Source: Marinobacter maritimus (GTDB taxonomy: Bacteria > Pseudomonadota > Gammaproteobacteria > Pseudomonadales > Oleiphilaceae). Taken from it: a stretch of DNA of 64,000 nt. This document shows positions 35,430-44,078 of the stretch, piece by piece. The position numbers and the translations under genes were made by a program. The notes beneath the pieces are model-generated. The model saw only the letters and a list, made by a program, of their open reading frames with translations. It did not search any database and had not been told where the DNA came from. Positions within the stretch are counted from its first letter, which is position 1. The number at the start of each line of letters is the position of its first letter. The stretch lies in the NCBI RefSeq assembly GCF_007671675.1, contig NZ_VCGW01000002.1, positions 930,001 through 994,000 of the forward strand. Direction: 5' to 3'.

Positions 35430-36434
35430 ATGTTTCATGTCGCGATTGTTGCCTTGCCGAACTGTCATGCCTCCGGTGTGCACGGAATAATGGATTTCTT
35501 TACTGTTGCCAATTTCGTTGGTAACAAACCGGCGGCTCGGCGCCAGCCGCTGTTCGATTGCCAGATAATCACCGTGGATGACGAGCCGGTGCGCGGCTAC
35601 AGCGGTGCTGTGGTTACACCGACCGTTTCGCGCGGCGCCTTTCAGGCAGATTTGATTGTGGTGGGATCCTCAATGGAAGCGATTGTTGGTGCAGGTCGCC
35701 TCGATCAAGCACTGGCCCCGGCGATCCCTCTGCACGGTTGGCTCAAGGAGGCCGCGGCACGGGGTACGGTGATTGCGAGTGTTTGCACAGGCAGTTTTGT
35801 GCTGGCGGAAGCGGGCTTGCTTGACGATCAGGTGGTCACCACTCACTGGCGAGCCGCCCCAATGTTCCGCAGCCGTTATCCACACATCCGTATGGATGCG
35901 GACCAATTGCTGGTGGATAACGGCCAGATCATCTGTGCCGGCGGGGCTTCGGCGTTTGTGGATCTGTGTGTTCATCTGGTGGAAAGGTTTGCTTCGCCTT
36001 CGGTCGCTCTTGCCTGCAGCAAAATGTTGGTACTGGATGGTCGTCGAATGGAACAGACACCCTATATGGCGTTTTACAGTCAGAAGGCTCATCAGGATGA
36101 GGCCATTCGCAAGGCACAAACCTGGCTTGAAGGGCATTATGCCGATCCTGTGACCATTGATGAGGTTGCGGTCGTTGCGGGTCTTGGCACCCGTACGTTC
36201 AAGCGCCGCTTCAAGGAGGCCACCGGAGAAACACCCATTGGTTATCTGCAACACCTGCGGATTGAGGCTGCTAAACACTTGCTGGAATCCAGCCGTGAGC
36301 AAACTGCGCGTATTATCTGGAGTGTGGGTTATGAAGACGCCAGCTCGTTCCGGCGCCTTTTCAAAAGGATGGCGGGCTGCACCATGGAGCAGTACCGCAA
36401 GCGCTTCAGTTATGTATCGCTCTCTGCAGCTTAG
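35430..36434 (+). CDS. GlxA-type AraC regulator with DJ-1/PfpI domain
   Basis: The 334-residue protein begins with a DJ-1/PfpI glutamine-amidotransferase-like domain, residues 1-190, with the nucleophile-elbow segment ASVCTGSFVLAEAGLL (Cys about 119). The C-terminal AraC domain (about 215-325) has two helix-turn-helices: EVAVVAGLGTRTFKRRFKEA and WSVGYEDASSFRRLFKRMAG, ending EQYRKRF. GlxA-like regulators often sense arginine, carnitine, choline or related amines, but the ligand is not predictable. It is divergent from the alpha/beta hydrolase gene and may control it. Confidence 0.92.
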   Translation: MFHVAIVALPNCHASGVHGIMDFFTVANFVGNKPAARRQPLFDCQIITVDDEPVRGYSGAVVTPTVSRGAFQADLIVVGSSMEAIVGAGRLDQALAPAIPLHGWLKEAAARGTVIASVCTGSFVLAEAGLLDDQVVTTHWRAAPMFRSRYPHIRMDADQLLVDNGQIICAGGASAFVDLCVHLVERFASPSVALACSKMLVLDGRRMEQTPYMAFYSQKAHQDEAIRKAQTWLEGHYADPVTIDEVAVVAGLGTRTFKRRFKEATGETPIGYLQHLRIEAAKHLLESSREQTARIIWSVGYEDASSFRRLFKRMAGCTMEQYRKRFSYVSLSAA

Positions 36435-36459
36435 TTGCTCACCTGCGCGTTGCGGTGTT

Positions 36460-37080
36460 CTACCCCTTCCGCCCCAGCCTCTCCAAAGCCATCAGCGTAT
36501 CCGTGTAGTTCACAAACCGGTTCAGATACTCCGGTGACAACTTCTGCATTTCAGCCATTGCGCGGCTCACCAGTCGGTGGGCGTTTATGGGGCCGGCATC
36601 TTTTGGGGCGTGTTCGATAGCGTGGCGAATACGCTCCTGCAGCGCTTGCTCGCCCCGGCCGGCGTATACCCTGGCCATGGCTTTCAGTGGCTGGAGCCTT
36701 CCGGCTGTTGCAGTGTATTGCGTAGCGGCTGAGCCTTCCTCGGGCGTTCCGAAAACCAGCTGTTCCAGTGTTGACCGGGCTTCCGTTGAAGGTGTATCCG
36801 GTGTCTGATTCAGCCTGTCCAGCAGATCTGAAAACGGTGAGGGGGTGCGTGCTTCAATGGTTTGCGAGGGCTGGGCTGATGATGCAGATTTTGTCTGATA
36901 ATCGGCGACAGCCTGCTCCAACTTCTGCCAATGCCAGCTGTGCTGCAGGCCTTTCGCGCGAAGGCGCAAAGCCAGAGCTTCCAGATAGCGGAAGCGAACC
37001 GGGTCTGCCTTGTCCGCGCCGGAGTTTCGGAGTTCTTCCAGTTGCGGGTGCAGGGGGGCAGTCTCAACTGTTGTGGTCAT
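36460..37080 (-). CDS. DUF2894 domain-containing protein
   Basis: The 206-residue protein is all-helical with Ala/Leu/Gln-rich repeats: TAPLHPQLEELRNSGADKAD, RFRYLEALALRLRAKGLQHS and, near the C-terminus, HRLVSRAMAEMQKLSPEYLN with RFVNYTDTLMALERLG. This is the DUF2894 pattern, found with DUF3348, DUF802 and OmpA partners. Its start overlaps the OmpA stop by one base. Function unknown; it probably regulates or docks onto the membrane pair. Confidence 0.82.
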   Translation of the reverse strand: MTTTVETAPLHPQLEELRNSGADKADPVRFRYLEALALRLRAKGLQHSWHWQKLEQAVADYQTKSASSAQPSQTIEARTPSPFSDLLDRLNQTPDTPSTEARSTLEQLVFGTPEEGSAATQYTATAGRLQPLKAMARVYAGRGEQALQERIRHAIEHAPKDAGPINAHRLVSRAMAEMQKLSPEYLNRFVNYTDTLMALERLGRKG

Positions 37081-37727
37081 CAGTTCTCGGCCCCGGCGTT
37101 TGCGGGCGTTTCGGGAACCAGGGGCACGGTACTGATCTCCACGCGCCGGTTCCGGGCCCGGGATTCGGCATCCATATTCGGCACGGCCGGGTGGTGCGGG
37201 CCAAATGCGGCGGCGAATACTCGGTCGTTAGGCAGGCCAAGCTCCATTAGCGTTCGGGTGACCGTCAGTGCCCGTTGCGCCGACAGCCCCCAGTTGTCCT
37301 GGTATCGGTTGCCGCTGTGCATGGGCAGGTCATCGGTAAAGCCGCTGATCATCAACAATTCTTCGTGCTGGGCCAGGTAGGTTTGTAGCGGGGTAACGAG
37401 GGCTTCCAGCACTTCCTCGCCGTCTGCTTGCAGCTGATCCGAGTTCAACTCAAACAGCACATTGCCACTAATGCCGATGCGGCCATTCTGGAAGGTCACC
37501 AGACCTTTGGTCAGTGGATCTTCCAGTGCTTGCTCCAGAGCAATACGGCGCTGCTGCTCGGCTTCCCGCTTGGCTTTCTCTTCCTCCAGAGACTGGCTGA
37601 GTTCCACCTGAACGCCGATCACCCACACCAGTATCAGCACCAGAATGCCCACGAGAGCCGCCATCAGGTCTGAGAAAATCGCCCAGATTGGCGTGGACTG
37701 TTGTTCGCCGTCTTCCAGGTATTCCAT
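37080..37727 (-). CDS. OmpA/MotB-family membrane protein
   Basis: The 215-residue protein starts with a short cytoplasmic tail and one membrane helix (about 14-40) reading IWAIFSDLMAALVGILVLIL. The Asp in that helix (residue 20) sits where MotB has its proton-binding Asp. After a coiled-coil linker (about 45-80), the C-terminal OmpA domain holds LELNSDQLQADGEE-like strands and ARNRRVEIST, the peptidoglycan-binding signature. It overlaps the DUF802 gene by one base and is its likely stator partner. Confidence 0.9.
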   Translation of the reverse strand: MEYLEDGEQQSTPIWAIFSDLMAALVGILVLILVWVIGVQVELSQSLEEEKAKREAEQQRRIALEQALEDPLTKGLVTFQNGRIGISGNVLFELNSDQLQADGEEVLEALVTPLQTYLAQHEELLMISGFTDDLPMHSGNRYQDNWGLSAQRALTVTRTLMELGLPNDRVFAAAFGPHHPAVPNMDAESRARNRRVEISTVPLVPETPANAGAEN

Positions 37728-39433
37728 CAGCCAGCTCCGCCGGTCTCGGCGTGGCCGGTTCGCAGGGCCGCAGCAGCATCAATTACGTCTTTCTGGGACG
37801 TGACCGAGAGGTCGATCACTTCGCGGGCCTGGGCAACGTAATAGGCCAGTTGCTCGTCGTGGCGGTTTCCGGCGCTATCCAGAGCCTTCTGGATGTTGGT
37901 CAGGCTTTCCTGCAGCTGAGTATTGGAAGCGCTGAACAGTTCCACCGCGGCCAGGAAGGCTTCGCTGAGGGCGCCCACTTCCTGGCTGCTGCCCGTGATG
38001 TTTTCGCCCAGTTTGCCGAGCTGCTGGCTTTGCTTCTGAATCAGAACATTGAAGCGTTCGCTGATCCCTGTGAGGGTATCGCCCGCGCCGCTGATCAGAG
38101 AATCCACGGCCTGGCGCTGGCTGTCTGCATTGCTGCGCTGGGATTCGAGAAGGCTGTCCAGCTCCTGCACCAGCCGCTGGCGCTCTTCCAGTAATTCGTT
38201 TTCCCGTTCGCTGTTGCGGGCCATCTCGCTTTGCAGTTGCGAGATCACCTTTGCCGCGGCTTTCGGGGTTTCCGACGCGGTTTCTATCAGGCGGGTCATG
38301 GGGGCTTCCAGGCTGGAGCCCAGTTCATTCAGGTGTTTGGTGACGGCAGTTTCCAGCTGAGCCAGCCGGTCATTGGCCGCTTCGCCGCGAGTTGCTTCTT
38401 GCTCATGAAGTTTAGTGAGTTGCTCGCTGATACGGGCAATGAGCGAATCCAGGCCTTGTTGCTGATGGGTGGTGAGTTCTGCCAGTTGCTGCCTGGTGGT
38501 AGCAGACCAGTTTTCATGAAGCTTTCCGGCACTGGACTGCAGGGTTGTCATGGCTTCGGTCACTATCGGCTCTATGCGTTCAGAACTCAGGCGAGTGCTG
38601 GTTTCCAACGCTTTTCCCAGAGACTGGGCAACAGAGTCCGCGAGGGTCTGGTAGTGATCACCAACGGTACTGTGGAACTCCTGCTGGTTGCGGGTCAGGG
38701 ACTGCTCCAGTTGCCGGCCTAGCTGCTCCATGCGGGCAGTCATGGATTCCATGGCCCTGGCCATTTGGGGCAGGGCGTCGGCTTGTGATTCCAGAGCTTT
38801 GAATGCCTGTTGGCGTTGATAGTCCGCCGACAGGTGGTGCAACCGCTTGCGCAGGGTTTTATCCAGCTTGCGAGAAACCTGTAACCGTTCGCGCCGGCTC
38901 AGGGTGGAGGCCAATCCCAGCATGGCGGAGGCCGCAACGCCGGCGATGGAGGTGCCAAACGCAAGGCTTAGCCCGGCAATGGGGGCGGCGAGAGCGCCAC
39001 GAATCACGCTGAGATCGGTGCTGCCGTCCAATGCAGATGCCGCACCGCTCAGGGTTACGATCATGCCGGCAAAGGTACCCAGTAAACCGAGCATCACCAG
39101 CAGGCCGACAAGATAGGGCGTTAGCTGCGGGCTGGGCAGCGCGGCAAAATGCCCATCAATCCGTTTCTGTACTGCAAACTGAACTTGCTCTGGCAGGCCA
39201 GAGAGCCAACCCTCCAGCTGTTCACGGCTCTGCGGAACACTATCAAGCCGCTCTGCAAGCTGCCGGGTGGTGCGGCGGAACCCCATCAATTCAACAAAGC
39301 CCAACCCGTACACCAGGGCAATGATGGCGGTAACGGACAGGGCCAGAAGGTCGGAGCCAAGAAAGCGCTGGCCAATCCATGCCGCTACGGCCAGGCCTAT
39401 GGCAAAAGCGAAAATGAAGAAAAGTCTGCTCAT
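37727..39433 (-). CDS. DUF802 protein, MotA/TolQ/ExbB-like with long coiled-coil tail
   Basis: The 568-residue protein has two N-terminal membrane helices (about 5-50), then a MotA/ExbB-like pair, TPYLVGLLVMLGLLGTFAGM at about 105 and AAPIAGLSLAFGTSIAGVAA at about 145. The rest (about 180-560) is a long helical coiled-coil region of the DUF802 type. With the OmpA protein this looks like a proton-driven MotAB/ExbBD-type unit. The arrangement also resembles ZorA/ZorB of the Zorya defence system, but the cluster DUF3348-DUF802-OmpA-DUF2894 is chromosomal and widespread and has no confirmed defence role. Function unproven. Confidence 0.85.
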   Translation of the reverse strand: MSRLFFIFAFAIGLAVAAWIGQRFLGSDLLALSVTAIIALVYGLGFVELMGFRRTTRQLAERLDSVPQSREQLEGWLSGLPEQVQFAVQKRIDGHFAALPSPQLTPYLVGLLVMLGLLGTFAGMIVTLSGAASALDGSTDLSVIRGALAAPIAGLSLAFGTSIAGVAASAMLGLASTLSRRERLQVSRKLDKTLRKRLHHLSADYQRQQAFKALESQADALPQMARAMESMTARMEQLGRQLEQSLTRNQQEFHSTVGDHYQTLADSVAQSLGKALETSTRLSSERIEPIVTEAMTTLQSSAGKLHENWSATTRQQLAELTTHQQQGLDSLIARISEQLTKLHEQEATRGEAANDRLAQLETAVTKHLNELGSSLEAPMTRLIETASETPKAAAKVISQLQSEMARNSERENELLEERQRLVQELDSLLESQRSNADSQRQAVDSLISGAGDTLTGISERFNVLIQKQSQQLGKLGENITGSSQEVGALSEAFLAAVELFSASNTQLQESLTNIQKALDSAGNRHDEQLAYYVAQAREVIDLSVTSQKDVIDAAAALRTGHAETGGAG

Positions 39434-40161
39434 GGAGAATTCGTTACCTCGTTGTGGCAGGCCTCAAGCAACCCCAGCACCGGCTCCAGCCGAACATCCA
39501 GTTCAGCAAGTAAAAGATTCTGCGCTTCCTCGCAGTAACGGTGGAGCCGGTCACCGGGCGCACAGCCGGTTTCCTGGGAGGCTTCAGAGGGTGTCTGTTG
39601 TGTCTGGGATAGTGCCGGGAATAGTGCCTGGAATCGCTGCTCCAGCACTTTCGGAATATGGGCGAAACTTTGGCTGGAGTATCCGGCCATAGCCTGGTCA
39701 AACGCGGAATCCAGTTCGGCCAGCCGGGCCAGGTTCTGGTTGTGGTCTTTCATCACCTTGCGGGTTTTGTCTCGAAGCTGGCGGCTGGCGGCGACAACTC
39801 TGCGCTGCAGGGTGAGCCATGCGTTCAGATACGGCTCGAAATCCACGCTCTCGGTGGGCTCAACTTCGCTACCGTAGCTGCTGATTTTGCGTATCAGCGC
39901 CCTGCGAGTGTTGGCCAGTTCCTGGGTTACCCGTTCAATAGCCGGCCCTTGGTTCATGCCGGATTGGCGCGTTCGAAAGGCAATTGCCGAATCCAGAGTC
40001 AGCGTGTTCGAAAGCCCGAACAGGCGTCCCAGCCGTTCACCGCAACAAGGCAGTGGGCCGTCCGCAAGTGGCGCTCCGGATTGGGCTAGCAGTTGCAGCA
40101 ACTTATGCTGCGGAACCCCGGCAGAGTGTGAGGGTGTTTGAGTCATCGAATAATCGCGCAC
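39430..40161 (-). CDS. DUF3348 domain-containing protein
   Basis: The 243-residue protein is mostly helical. The N-terminal half holds SAGVPQHKLLQLLAQSGAPL, a SxxL/Leu-rich motif, and the middle LARLAELDSAFDQAMAGYSS. The C-terminal half, from about 185, contains QETGCAPGDRLHRYCEEAQN and ends with a Leu-rich LELRLEPVLGLL-like helix. It matches DUF3348 by neighbourhood and helical composition; I have no independent motif proof. It is the first gene of the operon, overlapping DUF802 by four bases. Probably cytoplasmic. Confidence 0.8.
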   Translation of the reverse strand: MRDYSMTQTPSHSAGVPQHKLLQLLAQSGAPLADGPLPCCGERLGRLFGLSNTLTLDSAIAFRTRQSGMNQGPAIERVTQELANTRRALIRKISSYGSEVEPTESVDFEPYLNAWLTLQRRVVAASRQLRDKTRKVMKDHNQNLARLAELDSAFDQAMAGYSSQSFAHIPKVLEQRFQALFPALSQTQQTPSEASQETGCAPGDRLHRYCEEAQNLLLAELDVRLEPVLGLLEACHNEVTNSP

Positions 40162-40339
40162 AGGTTGGACACCAGTGAGAATTCCGGGCTTTCAGGGGCA
40201 ACTATTCTAAAGGGTATGGGGTGTGAATGATAATGACTGAGTTGTCAGGGCAGCTTGAGCAGACGCCTTTGGTCGTCAATTAGTTTTTGATAGGGATGGC
40301 ACTCCGGATCTCAATCAGATTGTGATCTGTCGCGGCGCG
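40162..40339. other. Intergenic, nothing recognised
   Basis: No gene or strong hairpin recognised between the DUF3348 operon and the hypothetical membrane protein. Confidence 0.3.
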
Positions 40340-41242
40340 TTATTGTGCCTCCAGAACTTTTTTCCGAATACGTGATAGTCGATCCATCATCTCATCGAGT
40401 TCCGCGTTGCCGGCTTGGCCACTGTGATACCGAAGCCAAGCCTCGAAGTGTTCGAATGGCTCCCCAAATGACTTCGAGTTGCTCAGATAGTAGCTATTCA
40501 TATGCAGGATCCAACAGCTTATTATAATGGGGAACGAGTAAATCCAGATGCTAAACCCGGCATGGTTATATCGGGACCAGAATACTCGATCATCTGCATG
40601 TTTATCACAGATAGCGATGGCGGTTTTGTCAAAGAAAGCGAGTGCCTCAAAAACTTTATAGATTTCTTCTTTGTGGTCAGCCGATAAAGCCTGCGCAGTT
40701 GATTTGATAGCAGACGGGAAATCGTCGGCCATTTGTTCCATTTTAGTGACAAAGATGTCCCATGGATCGTCGTTTAACGGCAGTCTTTCTTTCGAATGGG
40801 AGGCCTCCAGGCAGTTTTTGTATGCTTCCTCCAAGTGATTGTTGAGAGGGCCTATTGAGGCGAAAACGATATTAATATCCGGGGCGGATGAGCAAAGGTC
40901 GTGTGCATGTTCAACTTTGTCCCTGTTAACCTTTTCACTAAGTTGGTTCAAGGCCAAATATGCGGCCATGAGTACCGATACCATGATGGCCAGCGGAGAA
41001 AGGAATTCGCTTAAGTTGGCTGCCCACACTGGAGGGTTGAAGTCAGTTATGCAAAAGTTTTCGCTGATTGCGAATACAACGGTTTGAGTGAACGTTACAA
41101 CTAACAGAATCGCTGCAACCCAAACAAATCCGAGAATAAGTTTGGATTGCTTTCGAAGGCGGTTTTGTTGAACAGATCCGCTATCGAACTTCGCTTTGAG
41201 TAAATGAATTCTGGCAGAAATGTTCTCGTTGACCTTATCCAT
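40340..41242 (-). CDS. Hypothetical membrane protein
   Basis: Starting at ATG 41242 the protein has 300 residues. Hydrophobic segments lie at about 37-60 (LILGFVWVAAILLVVTFTQT), 80-105 and 225-250 (IYSFPIIISCWILHMNSYYL), with soluble charged segments between and a basic C-terminal tail. I do not recognise a family; the middle region is Lys/Glu-rich and looks helical. It is a stand-alone leftward gene. Function unknown. Its AT content is higher than its neighbours, suggesting horizontal gain. Confidence 0.65.
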   Translation of the reverse strand: MDKVNENISARIHLLKAKFDSGSVQQNRLRKQSKLILGFVWVAAILLVVTFTQTVVFAISENFCITDFNPPVWAANLSEFLSPLAIMVSVLMAAYLALNQLSEKVNRDKVEHAHDLCSSAPDINIVFASIGPLNNHLEEAYKNCLEASHSKERLPLNDDPWDIFVTKMEQMADDFPSAIKSTAQALSADHKEEIYKVFEALAFFDKTAIAICDKHADDRVFWSRYNHAGFSIWIYSFPIIISCWILHMNSYYLSNSKSFGEPFEHFEAWLRYHSGQAGNAELDEMMDRLSRIRKKVLEAQ

Positions 41243-41417
41243 TAGACTACATCCTGTTCGTGTACCCATAAGCGCAGGGATTGGTAGCTTTGGAAATTTG
41301 ATTTCCCAAACCTTTATAGAGTGTAGTGTTCAACTAAATTTGGGTGCCAGTTAAGAGACTAGTTCAGTTCGTGGGTACTACCCCGGCAGGAAAGGTTGCC
41401 GACCATATTTCAGAATA
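41243..41417. other. Intergenic, nothing recognised
   Basis: No gene seen. It contains the region just upstream of the membrane protein gene and ends at the terminator of the peroxiredoxin gene. Confidence 0.3.
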
Positions 41418-41445
41418 AAAAAAGGGCGCTTTAATGAAAGCGCCG
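41418..41445 (-). terminator. Rho-independent terminator of the peroxiredoxin-glutaredoxin gene
   Basis: On the minus strand GGCGCTT and AAAGCGCC pair around a short loop and are followed by CTTTTTTT. It lies 25 bases past the gene stop. Confidence 0.88.
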
Positions 41446-41470
41446 CTGATTGCTTAACTAGCCTGTCCGA

Positions 41471-42208
41471 TCACCGCTTGGCCATCACGGTTTCAAGTTC
41501 ATCGGCGCCACCAATCAGTTGGCCGTCGATAAATACCTGAGGGGTTGTGCCTTTGCCAGTTACTGCCTGCAAGGTGCTGTATGACAGGCCGCCGGCGCCC
41601 AGAGTTATCTCTTCATACTTGTAGCCCTTCTTCTGTAGCAGCGTTTTGGCGCGAGTACAGTGCGGGCATCCGGGCTTTGTGAATATGCTTACCCGTGCCG
41701 GTAAGGTCACATCCGGCTTGATGTAATGAAGCATTGTGTCGGCATCGGATACTTCAAATGGGTCGCCAGGTTTGTCCGGTTCAATGAACATTTTTTCGAT
41801 GGTGCCGTTTTTGACCAGCATTGAATAACGCCAGCTGCGATCACCAAACCCTATTTCGCTCTTGCTGACCAGCATGCCTATTTCACGGGTAAAATCGCCG
41901 TTGCCGTCAGGAATAAACTCGATGTTGTCAGCGTGCTGATCTTCAGCCCATGCCTGCATGACGAACGGGTCGTTTACCGACAGGCAGATTACCCGATCTA
42001 CACCCAGCTCTTTGAAAACCGGCGCCAGCTCGTTGTAGCGCGGTAAATGCGTGCTTGAACAGGTAGGTGTAAACGCGCCCGGCAAGGCGAACACAACGAC
42101 TGTTTGATCGGTAAACAACTCGTTGCTGGTTACCGATTTCCACTCGTTATCACGGCGAATGGGAAACGTAACCTGAGGGACTTTCTTACCTTCCGATGAA
42201 CTTAACAT
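41471..42208 (-). CDS. Peroxiredoxin-glutaredoxin fusion (hybrid Prx5/Grx)
   Basis: AAGGAG precedes the start at 42208. The 245-residue protein has an N-terminal Prx5-like domain with GAFTPTCSSTHLPRY, the peroxidatic Cys near residue 50, and a C-terminal glutaredoxin domain (about 170-245) with FTKPGCPHCTRAKTLL and TTPQVFIDGQLIGGAD. Such hybrid enzymes reduce peroxides using glutathione. A stretch of the ten upstream residues in the longer frame is not needed. It is a single-gene unit with a strong terminator. Confidence 0.93.
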   Translation of the reverse strand: MLSSSEGKKVPQVTFPIRRDNEWKSVTSNELFTDQTVVVFALPGAFTPTCSSTHLPRYNELAPVFKELGVDRVICLSVNDPFVMQAWAEDQHADNIEFIPDGNGDFTREIGMLVSKSEIGFGDRSWRYSMLVKNGTIEKMFIEPDKPGDPFEVSDADTMLHYIKPDVTLPARVSIFTKPGCPHCTRAKTLLQKKGYKYEEITLGAGGLSYSTLQAVTGKGTTPQVFIDGQLIGGADELETVMAKR

Positions 42209-42285
42209 TTTAAACTCCTTGGAGTTCGTGGGTGTCTCTTCGAACATGAGACTGTATCGCAATCAAACCTCACTGGACACTGTAT

Positions 42286-43140
42286 TCAGTCCGGGGAGAC
42301 ATACCAGGGCAGGCCCAGCCGTTCGCTCCGCTCCAGCTCCGCGATCACCTGGGCCCCAAGCAACAGGATAATGGATGCGATTTCCAGGCTGATCAGTATC
42401 ACAATGATCGTGGCCAGTGACCCGTAGATTGCGTTTACGAAGGATATATTGAGGAAGTAGTACATCAGCAGCAAGCGGGTAGTTTCCCAGAGAATGGCCG
42501 CAACCAGGCCACCCACCAAGGCTCTCCGTGGAGAGATGCGCACAATGGGCAAAACCTTATAGATAGCGCTGAACAGAACAAACACACCAATGAAACTGAT
42601 CAGGTACAGAGTTAGCCCCGGGGCTTCGTAAAGTGCGTTGATTACGCTGAACAGCAGGGTCAGGGCCAGCAGGCCGGCGCCCAGTACGAGGATGAAAGCG
42701 TAGGGTAGAAAGGCCGACACCCAGAAGCTGCGACGTGGGTTTTCTGGCCGGTGGAAGATGATCGCAATGGAATCTTCCAGCATACGGAAAGCAAACGAAC
42801 TGAAGAACAGCATCACTGGCAAGCCGACAATACCGATGATGTCCCTTGATTCCATAAACGCCCTTACCGCATCCAGCAGCAGGCCGGCGTTGGCCGGGGC
42901 AAAGTGCTGTGCCTGCACTGCCATGACTTCCAACAGTTGCTCTTCGTTTACCACGCGGGTAAGCAATACCGCCAGCAGAGCAAGCATTGGCACCGCCGAC
43001 AGCAGCACGTTGTAGCCAACCCCGCCCGCCAGCAGTACCCCATGATTGCGCAGAAAGTTGCGTAAAACCCGGTGGGAGAATTGCAGAAGCTGCCGAGCCG
43101 GGCCTATAGGTGGCTGCGATTTATCGGTTTTGCCTGTCAT
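42286..43140 (-). CDS. YihY/virulence factor BrkB family membrane protein
   Basis: The 284-residue protein has six or so membrane helices and the family pattern: FLRNHGVLLAGGVGYNVLLS at about residue 30, PMLALLAVLLTRVVNEEQLL, and near residue 250 VNAIYGSLATIIVILISLEI, ILLLGAQVIAELE. YihY/BrkB proteins are inner-membrane proteins of unknown function, not RNase BN as once named. It starts 19 bases beyond the stop of the small PLDc_N gene, and they may be cotranscribed. Confidence 0.92.
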   Translation of the reverse strand: MTGKTDKSQPPIGPARQLLQFSHRVLRNFLRNHGVLLAGGVGYNVLLSAVPMLALLAVLLTRVVNEEQLLEVMAVQAQHFAPANAGLLLDAVRAFMESRDIIGIVGLPVMLFFSSFAFRMLEDSIAIIFHRPENPRRSFWVSAFLPYAFILVLGAGLLALTLLFSVINALYEAPGLTLYLISFIGVFVLFSAIYKVLPIVRISPRRALVGGLVAAILWETTRLLLMYYFLNISFVNAIYGSLATIIVILISLEIASIILLLGAQVIAELERSERLGLPWYVSPD

Positions 43141-43159
43141 TCGGTGAACCTTGTCGAAA

Positions 43160-43363
43160 CTACGAACTCCTGGGACCGAAAAGATACCAGATGATCAAGC
43201 CGACCAAGGGGAAGAAAACCAGCACGATGATCCAGAACACTTTGGCAAGCGTGCCTGCTCCGCTTTTGGTAACGCTAATGATGGCCAGGATAACGATGAT
43301 CAGCCAAATCAGACTCAGCAGGCCGCCGAAGACATTGCCTACACTGCTGAACAAACTATTCAT
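43160..43363 (-). CDS. PLDc_N domain small membrane protein
   Basis: Start at 43363 follows AGGAG; the longer frame upstream is not family-like. The 67-residue product has two hydrophobic helices (about 8-34 and 45-63) with the short FFPLVGLIIWYLFGP motif, the hallmark of the phospholipase D N-terminal (PLDc_N) module, here alone. Alone it is a membrane protein of unknown role. Confidence 0.85.
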   Translation of the reverse strand: MNSLFSSVGNVFGGLLSLIWLIIVILAIISVTKSGAGTLAKVFWIIVLVFFPLVGLIIWYLFGPRSS

Positions 43364-43506
43364 GTAATTCTCCTGGCGAAAGCGGAACCGGGTGATCCTG
43401 CTGCGGACAGCAGAGCGAAAGGCTGAGCCATTCAATTGACCTGTCAGGTTAATACAAGCATAGGGTCCGGGGTTGTGCAAACAATGCGGAGAGCGCGCGC
43501 TGGGCC

Positions 43507-43536
43507 GGTGCGGGTATGGTCAGCGTGTTGCTTTAA
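43507..43536 (+). pseudogene. Short remnant of TauE/SafE C-terminus
   Basis: Ten codons read GAGMVSVLL and stop, as at the ends of the intact TSUP gene (33330-33360) and the longer remnant at 18288. The match is short but includes the TAA stop and the following few bases differ. It may be the end of a transporter gene now lost. Confidence 0.35.
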
Positions 43537-43604
43537 ACGCTGGATGAAACAAAATCCAACCCGTGCTGTCCAATCGTTCACATTTCGACTGGAAGGAATG
43601 CAAC

Positions 43605-44048
43605 ATGGCCAGGCTTTTCGCACTCGTGACTGTCATTCTGCTTTTTACCAGCAGCGCCCTGGCATCGGAGCCGCCTGTTTACACCGGGCTGCTAAGCAAC
43701 ACCGCCGTTGGTGGGTACGACACGGTAAGCTATTTCGAAGCAGAGGGCCCCGCCGAGGGCTCCACCAGGCACACAATCGAGTATAAAGGCGCTACCTGGC
43801 GGTTCGCGAACGCCGAAAATCTTGCGCTCTTCAAAGAAGATCCAGAGCGCTACGCACCAGCGTATGGTGGCTATTGTGCCTGGGCTATAAGTCAGGGCAC
43901 CTTGACCAAAGGCGACCCGAAACACTGGTCTGTCAGAGACGGGCGACTGTACCTGAATTATAGCAAATCAGTGCACGATCAATGGTTGGAAGATCCTGAA
44001 GGCTTTATTCGTCTGGCGAATGAAAAATGGCCAAAGATACTGGAATAG
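43605..44048 (+). CDS. YHS domain-containing secreted protein
   Basis: ATG 43605 follows GGAAGGA. The 147-residue product has a signal peptide ending SSALASEPP and a YHS domain from about 25: NTAVGGYDTVSYFEAEGPAE, WRFANAENLALFKEDPERY, and GYCAWAISQG with the Cys of the metal-binding motif. YHS domains bind metal ions such as copper in some partners, but family function is open. Followed closely by the monooxygenase-like gene. Confidence 0.88.
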   Translation: MARLFALVTVILLFTSSALASEPPVYTGLLSNTAVGGYDTVSYFEAEGPAEGSTRHTIEYKGATWRFANAENLALFKEDPERYAPAYGGYCAWAISQGTLTKGDPKHWSVRDGRLYLNYSKSVHDQWLEDPEGFIRLANEKWPKILE

Positions 44049-44078
44049 GAGTTCCGGTTTCCAATAGAGGAGGCATGC

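Noticed and set aside
40340..41242. Prophage origin for the hypothetical membrane protein
   Set aside because: Higher AT content only; no phage genes, integrase or attachment repeats around it.
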